A stretch of DNA of 64,000 nt from Symmetrospora coprosmae (Eukaryota; Basidiomycota; Cystobasidiomycetes; Symmetrosporaceae): positions 157,875 to 221,874 of the forward strand of contig VUYT01000030.1 of the NCBI GenBank assembly GCA_008802785.1, in the 5' to 3' direction. The notes below the pieces were generated by a model. It did not search any database. It had not been told where the DNA came from and worked only from the letters and a program-made list of their open reading frames with translations. Positions 57,257 to 64,000 of this stretch are shown here, in pieces (positions within the stretch are counted from its first letter, which is position 1; every line of letters begins with the position of its first letter). Made by a program: the position numbers and the translations under genes.

Positions 57257-58843
57257 ATGGCAGCTACATCACCGCGTCGCTTCTCGCTGGTAGCGAGTTT
57301 GGACGTTGGCGTCGACGATGCCCTCGGGCTGCTTCTCGCGCTCAGCTCGCCGGACATCGAGTTGCTTGCTCTCGTCCCTCAATTCGGCAATACCGACCTG
57401 TCCTTTGTGCACGACAACGTCCTCAAGCTGTACGGCGTCCTTGACAGGCACTTCGAAGCTGTCCCTGCGGATAAGGAGCGGTTCCCGGGTACGCAGTCCA
57501 GCAGGAAGCCGGTGCTTGTCAGGGGCGCGGCCGGGCCGCTGGAGGGCCAAGGCCACACTGCAAAGTACTTTCATGGCTCCGTGAGCTGCTCGCACATCGT
57601 CTCAGCCAGCTGCGACTGCTTCCATTTCAGTCGAGAGCTCCCGCTGAACCGCGTGCTCGGCCACCCGCTATCACGCGGTCACGTGGACAGGATGGCCTCG
57701 GCGGCATTACCGAGGACCATGGTAAATCTATCCCCTTACCCTCAGCTTCCTCCCTGTCGCACCTCCTCACCGTCCCAGAAGACCTCAATGAGTCCGGCGC
57801 CGACACCACCCTCCGGCTGCTCGAGGCGGAACCCGACAAGAGCGTCATCTACGTTGCTCTCGGTCCTCTTACAGACCTGGCTCTCCTCCTGCGCAAAGAT
57901 GCAGAGCTCTTCAAGCGCAAAGTCGCGCTCGTGAGCATAATGGGTGGAGCCCTTGAGATCCCCGGCAACACGAGCCCTTACGCCGAGTTCAACTTCTATG
58001 CGGTGCGCATTTCGCGCTTCGCACCTTGACGGTTTCTAGGCAGTGCGCGGCTCACCATGTGCTGGTGTCACTCTGCAGGATGCAAGCGCCGCGCACGAAG
58101 TAATGGCCGCCGCAAGTCCGTCATTCCCTATCCATCTCGCCCCGCTCGACATTACAAGCCGGCACATGTTGCCCTGGTCTGTCTACACGTCCCGCGTGGA
58201 CCCGGACTTCGGGCCGTTCCCCTCCACCCCTGCCTCATCGTCCATGCTCGCCCCGCTGCCCTTCTTCACATCGGCCTTCCTGTCACACACGAAGAAGATT
58301 ATGGCGCGGTATGGGAAGGACGGGATGGAGCTGCACGACCCGCTCGCCGTCTGGTTCGCACTCGAGTGGGCCGCCGCACAGGCGGGCCAGGCGCAGAACG
58401 GGCAAGACGGTCAGGGATCATCAAAAATGCCGAGTGCATGGGCCATTGAGAAGCGGGAATTTGTCGTTGAGCGGTGAGCCATGGTCTGCGCCGTCTGTGC
58501 GTTGATGGAGCGCTGGCAAGTTCTGAGCTTGCCTGCGGTCGATCGCCCCTGCAGATACGGCGAGTTCACAGCAGGGATGTGCGTCGTCGATCGACGTGCT
58601 GCTCTGCCATCCAGCGAAAGAGGCAAGTCGCGAGCCGAGCTGCAGGAACAGCTCGAGGCGACGCAGAAGCGCAGTCAGACGGAGCAGTCTGAAGCGCCGG
58701 CAAGAGTGCAGGTGGACGATCCGGCCCAAGCGGAGATTGGGGAGGCTCAGAGAGCAGCTGGTCAGGGCGTCAATGTCATCATCCGTACCCCTGGCAGCGA
58801 GGCGCTCGTCGAGACGCTACTCAAGGACATCTGGGGCGTTTAG
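57257..58843 (+). CDS. Inosine/uridine-preferring nucleoside hydrolase family
   Basis: Ca2+-dependent N-ribohydrolase fold that splits nucleosides (or related N-ribosides) into base and ribose. Exons 57257-57580, 57691-58002, 58079-58473 and 58555-58843 close in phase to 439 residues, longer than the 310-350 of typical members. The N-terminal metal site reads SLDVGVDDA: Asp16, Asp20 and Asp21 are kept, but the usual first Asp and the Pro of the DxDPGxDD signature are replaced. Later landmarks: DGLGGI (spliced), VIYVALGPLTDLALLL, IMGGALEIPGNTSPYAEFNFYA then DASAAHEV (the active-site GG and EFN-DP-A region, with DAS for DPE), LAPLDIT, and HDPLAVWFAL with the metal-ligand Asp299. A Gln/Glu/Ala-rich insert near 385-410 precedes the C-terminal strand. 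It lies divergent to GT32. Confidence 0.9.
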
Positions 58844-59312
58844 TGGCCTATCCAAGCAACGCAGCATTCCTCCTGTAGAGCTCGTTCATGCATTCGCCTG
58901 AGTAGACTGCGCTACGCACTTTTTGGGATGCGCAGAGCAGGCGGACGCGTCGGCACACATGCACGAGGCGAGACTGCCCCTACGATTGAGGCCCGCAATG
59001 CCGCAGATGTTGTAGAGCCTGCAGACTTTCCAGCCGCTAGATCGACAGTCGCGTTGACATTTCAGGACGTCGCAGTGCCTCTTATTGCGTTCGCGCGGGC
59101 AATCAGAGTTTGCCGAATGTCCCGTCTCTTGGATCATCGCTTTACTCCGCAAACCTGCCGGCAGTGCTCGTCTCACCGGCCCGGGTAGTTCGGCTCGGGT
59201 GTGCATAGGTACTGGCCGCGCTCAGGTATTCGGAGTGATCTCGTGAGCATATAGTCACGCAGCGCAGCGCCGAGACAAGGGTTGCCCCGCAATCGGAAGA
59301 TCCCGGCGAGCG
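58844..59312. other. Spacer upstream of a truncated hydrolase
   Basis: 469 bp. I searched it for the missing N-terminal half of the alpha/beta hydrolase (oxyanion HG motif and GxSxG nucleophile elbow) in all frames and found neither. Confidence 0.55.
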
Positions 59313-59777
59313 GTGGCGAAGTTCTGGGATGGATACAACGACGTCGACAACGCCGTCCAGGCATTCTGGTCCAAAAACGCTGTGCCCGATTTCGAGGTGC
59401 CGCTCTGGTATTCGGACTTCCTGATCGATATCGGCTTCGGCAAGGACGTGGACAGCAAGGTCCGCGACTTCTGGAGGAGTCAGATCAAGAATAATTACGT
59501 CGGTGAAGAGGGACGACAGCGCATTCACATGGCTGCCATCAATCTGCGCGACCGAGACGGCCTGCACGCCCGTATCGCCGATCTCGAGTGCCCGGTGCTC
59601 TGGATCCACGGTACTTCCGATGTGGTCTACTCGGTTGCAAACGCCAAGGAGGAGATTCCCCTCTTCAAGAAGACGAATCCAAAGTTGCAGGTCGTCGAGG
59701 GTGGTCAGCACTTCCTGTCATTCTCGCATCCCGAGGAGATTGCCCAGGCTCTTCTCGGCTTTGTCAAGGAGAAGTAA
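59313..59777 (+). pseudogene. Alpha/beta hydrolase, C-terminal fragment
   Basis: A 154-codon open frame beginning abruptly within a domain and ending TAA. The sequence matches the second half of an alpha/beta hydrolase: a helical cap (WDGYNDVDNAVQAFW, YSDFLIDIGFGKD), then LECPVLWIHGTSDVVYSV with the third catalytic-acid strand and VVEGGQHFLSFSHPEEIAQAL containing the catalytic His. The nucleophile Ser, oxyanion region and first three strands are absent. The open frame has no plausible ATG at its start (GTG at 59313), and upstream sequence is unrelated. Best read as a 5'-truncated remnant left by recombination; a very short expressed protein cannot be excluded. The coding sequence is otherwise clean, so truncation is probably recent. 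Confidence 0.7.
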
Positions 59778-59956
59778 ATACGAACAGATCTTGCGTTAGT
59801 CTTTGATATCGAGGCGATGAAGGGAACCGGGGCGGCTTGGGTCGAGAAACTCGTAGGCGTCCAATGGAACATTGATGAGGATGCTGTCCGACTGATTTCG
59901 CTATATAGCTGTATCTAAGTCGACTCTATCCGCTGCGCATTGCGCATACAGCATGC

Positions 59957-62900
59957 TCAGAGCTCCACACTCGGCTTCCGGACTTTGCCCTTCTTGCCCA
60001 TGCCCGCAGGAGTCACACTCGCTTGGCTCGCTGCAGCGGGGGTCCCTGCCAGCGAGTGAGTGACGTGCGACTGCTTCCTCTTGCTCGCCGAGCTGATAGC
60101 ACTCTCCGCAATCTGTGCAGCCTTGGCAGCTTTGGCCCGCTTGGCCTCGCGCTTCTGCTCGCCCAGCTTGAGAAGCTTGTCGCGCACGGCTTGGTCCGCC
60201 CGGTCCCGCAGCTGCTGCTGCGCCGACAGGCTCTCCGTGCGCACCCCATGCGTGTACCGCAAATGTTGCTGCCGGTCCGCGACGCTCAAGAGGCGTGCCT
60301 CGCACCTCTCGCCCGTCTTGCTGCCGACGTGATCGCATACGTAGAACGTGGTGCGCGGCTGGCTGGGCGGGCGCTTCTTTGCAGAAGATGCAGTCTTTGG
60401 TGCGGCACGCGCAGAAGCAGCGGACGTCTTCCCGGCAGGAGAGGCTGTGCGCTCGAGGGGCGTGCTCGGGCCCGCTGAGTGTGATAGAAACCTCGGTCGC
60501 GTCGGATCGCTGAATTCGAGCGAGCCAGGCTCTGACGGGCGCCCGGATGCCCCGCTTGCGCCAGAGGTAGAACTTGCAGCCGAGGTCGATGCAGACATGA
60601 CTGGTGCTTGCGTCACAACTCGTACCGGAGCCTGAACACTCGCCATTACCTCTGGAAGCTCTGGCGAGGGCTCGTACTGTCGCTGGGAAGCCTTGCCCTT
60701 TCCCTTGACTTTCCCTGCGCCGGCTGCCGCACCCTGCATGGCGCTTGGACGAGCAAGGGTGGGGGCCTCCTCCAGCTCGGGCGTCCCCATTGCTGCTCGG
60801 ATGCAGTCACCGAGTACATCGCTGCGGACCGAGGCACTACTACCTGGCTCGGGCTGGCGTGCCTGCGCGGGCATCTGCACGAGATTGCCCAACCGCGACG
60901 GCGCCAGCGGCTGGTTCCCCCAGTTCGATATCGTCTGCGCAGACGGGACCACCGCCTGCGGTCCCATAAGGAAGCTCTTAAACCTTTCCTTCGCGATGAG
61001 CCGGTCTTCCCGCTCCGCGTAATAGTTCTCGAGCAGAGCGAGCTCGGCATCGATCGCATCCAGGCTGAACTTGTTTGGATCCTCCATGTTGCGCGCTTTC
61101 AGGGCACGCTGATCCGCAGCCGTCACTTTTGGTCTGGTCTTGCGCGGATCGACACCGAGATCGACGGTCCAGTAGGATCTGCTTCGCGCAGCGGGATCCT
61201 GCATGTTGACGAAGCAGTAGTACTCGCGCAGGACATTTCTGCCAGTGCCACGAAGACGAAGGGAGAAACGGATCAGCGCATCCACCTCAGAAACCGCGCC
61301 TGCTCCGAGAAGATCGCTAATAGCATGAAAACACACGTTGTTAAGCGAGGAAGCCAGGTAGCATTCCTCCCGGCTGGGATGATTTGGGGGTACTTCCACT
61401 CAATGTCCTTGCAGATGTCGGCCTGGGTGAGCCGGCGATACGGGCTCCCGAGAATGGCGGCCCGGACAAGGGTGGGCAACTTGTACGGGACTGGCACCGT
61501 CGGTGGCAGCTCTGGGAGGTGCGTCAAAGACGTCGCAAAGATGACGTGGCTTGCCACTGGCATTGGATTTGGTCGGAAGGCAGGCCGAACGACCGGCTTG
61601 AGCGACGCAGCAGAGGGGATCGCGGCAGGTCGAGGTAGCAAGGGCGGGACAGTCTCCTTGGCTGGCTGCGGAGCAGGCGGCGGGTTGGTTATCGGGAATT
61701 TGGCAAGCTGCACGGCAGAGCCAGGCGCATGTTGGTTGAGGTCTGTCGCGCTCGTCACTGGCCTGGCAGATGTGCTGGCGACAGCCTGCATCGAGACCCC
61801 TAGCGGTCGTGCCTCCTCCTCTGCCTCCTTTTCCCTCTTCTTCTTGATGCCCTCGACATGGGCCTTGTGCGATTCCATCGGGCTGATGCGCTCATCCACC
61901 GAGTACCCATTCGGTCCGTACACGATAGCCGCGCGCGAGGTGACGCTCGCCTTCACGCTGCTCTGCAGGCTGCCGTCGGCGAGATGGCTGAGGTAGTACG
62001 GGTACCGGATGCAGATGGCCTTCTTGATGTCTTCGATCGTGGCGCAGCCCGTCAGGCCCGCTCGCGCCGTGCCGGCCGCGATGGACTGCGCGGCGCTACC
62101 TAGGATAGCAGCGCGCACGAGCACCCAGTACGCGTAGGGCGGCTTCTGCAGCGCAGGGATGTCGCGGAGCTCGTCCAGCGAGCGGTACTTGGCGTCTGCG
62201 GGCCATGCCCCATCTTTGCTTTTGCTTTTGCTCTTGCTCTTGTCTGCACTTTTGCCCTTGCCCTTCCCATTCTCGGTCGATGCTGCGTCTGCTTGTTTGC
62301 CGTGCTCTGCCTGCGCCTGCTGGCCGCTCTTTGATCCGGCCGGCGACGGAGCTCCTGCTTCCCCACCCTTGGTCTTGCCGAAAGACAGACCCGTGATATC
62401 GCTCATCCTCTTCTTGCCCTTGTTGTCCTTTAAAGCGGCAGGAGCGGCAGGGCCTGACAAGGAGGCTTCCCCGCCGGCAATGCTATGCCGTTTCTGCTTC
62501 TTCTTGGCAGGCGATACGGTCGGAGCGACCTCTAGCTCAACACTCGGCTCCCTCTCCTTCAGCTTGCGCTTTTTGGCAGTGCTGCCACCTGTTGTTGTGA
62601 GGGGTGCTTGCACGGGTGCAGGACGCGCAGAGCTGACGAGGGGGTCTGGCGCAGGAGGAATCGAGACTGTGGGTGCCGGCACCATGCGCGGGACATGCAG
62701 AGTTCGCACAGCGCCTCCACCTTCCTGGATGTTCCCCTCACTGACTCCGAGTACATTGCTGCTGTCCGCTTCTCGACCTTTGCCCTGGCCCTTGCCCTTG
62801 CCCTTGCCCCCGACCCAGTTTATCGCGGACGCGACCTCTCGAGCTGTCGTCTGCCCAGGTCGACCATCGTTGACTGCGCGTGGTGGATGTGGGTCAGGAG

Positions 62901-63865
62901 CGGCCTCCTGTCGGAATGAAGCGCTCTGGTTTGCCTCGGCAGGCGTGCTCGTAGGTGGTTTGGCAAGTGGGCGCTTGGCAATCGCAGGGGCATTGGCGGA
63001 CTTGTTTGCCAGAGAGCTCGAGGCAGGCGAGGACGATGCGAGGGTGTTTGCGTCATGTCCTGCTGACGGGCGCGCTGTTCCTGCGGAGGAGGATGCTTTC
63101 GACGTTGCTGCAGCGACTTTGGCCTGCGGCGCACGTAACCTGTGGCACGGGAGAGTCAGTCTGCATCCGGCCCTCATGGATCTTTTTGGAACGCTCACCC
63201 AGATACCTGCACTGCCCGAGCTCGCGATTCGCTGATGGCTGCAGCTCGAGCCTCGGGCATGGTGAGCTGCATGGCGTCGCTGTCCCTGTATCGCCGCATC
63301 CGCCGAGAAGCGTCAGTATGCGGCGAATGCACAAAGGACGCAGCAAGCCCAGCACGTACTCGTCGGATGATTCTGAAACGGTTGCGACAATGGCAGCAGC
63401 GTGCTTCCTGATGGCGCCTCCTCCCGTGCTCTTTCGCATGATCTTGTTCTTTCTGGGCTCCGAGCCCGCCGATGGCAGGGGCAGAGAGCGCCGTGGGTGG
63501 TGTTGATGCGAGGAGTACGGTAGGGCGGTACCGGATGGACGCCATCGCGTGTTGTCGATGAGGACCTCGACCTGCACGCCGCCTTTTGGGGCTGGAGCTG
63601 CTGCTGCTGGAGGAGGACGCGACGGCTTCGGAGCTGCTCTGCTTGCAGACACGTCTGCCCCGCTCGATTCGTCGCTGTTGTTGTCGTCGTCGCTATTGGA
63701 GCTGCTGCCCTCGTCGTCACTGCTGATGCTGATGCTGCTCTTTCCCTTTCCTTTTCCCTTTCCCTTGCTGTTTACGCGCTGTTGGTGGCGCTCCTCCTTC
63801 TGGCGCTGCCTCTGCCTCTGCCGCTGCCAGTCCCGCCTGAGCTGGTCCGACGTGAGCATGGCCAT
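59957..63865 (-). pseudogene. Protein with two forkhead-like domains and a C2H2 finger; one-base frame break
   Basis: Probable nuclear DNA-binding protein. Exon 1 is 63865-63360. Exon 2 runs 63139-59957 but is interrupted: at the G5 run 61386-61390 the frame must gain one base to stay open, and with it total coding length becomes 3690 nt (1229 residues). Domain 1 (near 485-560) reads KPPYAYWVLVRAAILGSA, CATIEDIKKAICIRYPYY and GSLQSSVKASVTS. Domain 2 (about 795-910) reads VPYKLPTLVRAAILGSPYRR and LTQADICKDIEWKYP before the break, then REECYLASSLNNVCFHAI and SYWTVDLG after it. Both follow the forkhead pattern PPYsY, helix 2, YPYY, helix 3. Near the C-terminus YVCDHVGSKTGERC followed by HLRYTH gives C-x10-C-x12-H-x4-H. 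Lys/Gly tracts lie in the linkers. Homopolymer position makes a sequencing error as likely as a true mutation. Confidence 0.6.
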
Positions 63866-64000
63866 GGCGAGCACGTATGCTAAGCCGTGGCTGCTCTGTA
63901 ATGGCTGCTGCTGATTCTACAAGACGATGTCATCTGCAATGGGCCATGTCGTCTGGAGCTCAAGCTCAGCCCGCTCAGCCCCGGCGCCCCCCCCCCCCCC
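63866..64000. other. Right edge of window ending in C14
   Basis: Leader of the forkhead-like gene followed by a run of 14 C at 63987-64000. No telomeric TTAGGG-type repeat is present; the homopolymer may be a real tract or a contig-edge artefact. Confidence 0.5.

Noticed and set aside
62159-63235. 358-codon plus-strand frame opposite the forkhead-like gene
   Set aside because: Leu/Ser/Pro-rich shadow of the Lys/Ala/Ser-rich minus-strand protein; no domain, no conserved motif.
63987-64000. Possible telomere at the right edge
   Set aside because: It is a plain C homopolymer with no TTAGGG-type repeat units.

Overview
The window is eukaryotic, from a GC-rich, intron-dense fungus. Introns are mostly 50-150 nt, with GTGAGT, GTGCGT or GTGGGT donors and CAG or TAG acceptors. 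The DUF7918 family, TSC1, a Utp14 with long acidic tracts, the intron density and the pervasive Ser/Ala/Gln-rich disordered segments point to a basidiomycete, plausibly Ustilaginomycotina or a relative; this is an inference from gene content only. Gene models below were built by hand: exons were joined so that the reading phase closes across every intron and the product matches the family pattern. They have not been checked against transcripts.

Layout. 1-58: first codons of an FAD/NAD(P)-binding oxidoreductase. 1082-7066: a metabolic block with mitochondrial 5-aminolevulinate synthase (HEM1) divergent from 3-hydroxyisobutyrate dehydrogenase, then an SSU1/malate-type anion transporter. 8478-13847: three tandem DUF7918 genes with coiled-coil tails, the first carrying a one-base frame break. 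14083-15863: L-2-hydroxyglutarate dehydrogenase, convergent with UTP14 (15955-19846). 20110-23324: two tandem DNA 3'-phosphatase (PNK3P) genes, the second with an incompatible last splice phase. 23675-27881: two tandem GT8-type membrane glycosyltransferases. 29277-32829: TSC1 (hamartin). 33232-39682: a 2058-residue PH-C2-RasGAP protein. 40554-42437: a triose-phosphate-type sugar transporter. 42924-49269: an 1888-residue protein with a helical N-terminus, a beta-rich domain, a long disordered middle and a C-terminal helical tail, the architecture of the Red1/SYCP2 meiotic axis proteins. 49578-51774: dynactin actin-related protein Arp10. 52204-54725: a Tvp38/VTT membrane protein with Gln-rich tails. 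55130-56995: a GT32 glycosyltransferase divergent from a nucleoside hydrolase (57257-58843). 59313-59777: a 3' remnant of an alpha/beta hydrolase. 59957-63865: a protein with two divergent forkhead-like domains and a zinc finger, interrupted by a one-base loss in a G5 run. The window ends in 14 C.

Functional threads. TSC1 and RasGAP are adjacent, convergent negative regulators of small GTPases (Rheb/TOR and Ras). Three glycosyltransferases, a nucleotide-sugar or triose-phosphate-type transporter and Tvp38 are Golgi/ER secretory-pathway functions. Three families (DUF7918, PNK3P, GT8) lie as local tandem duplicates between 8.4 and 27.9 kb, so this half looks duplication-prone. Three genes carry single-base frame inconsistencies, which may be real decay or residual assembly errors. 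No CRISPR, rRNA, convincing tRNA or transposon was seen.
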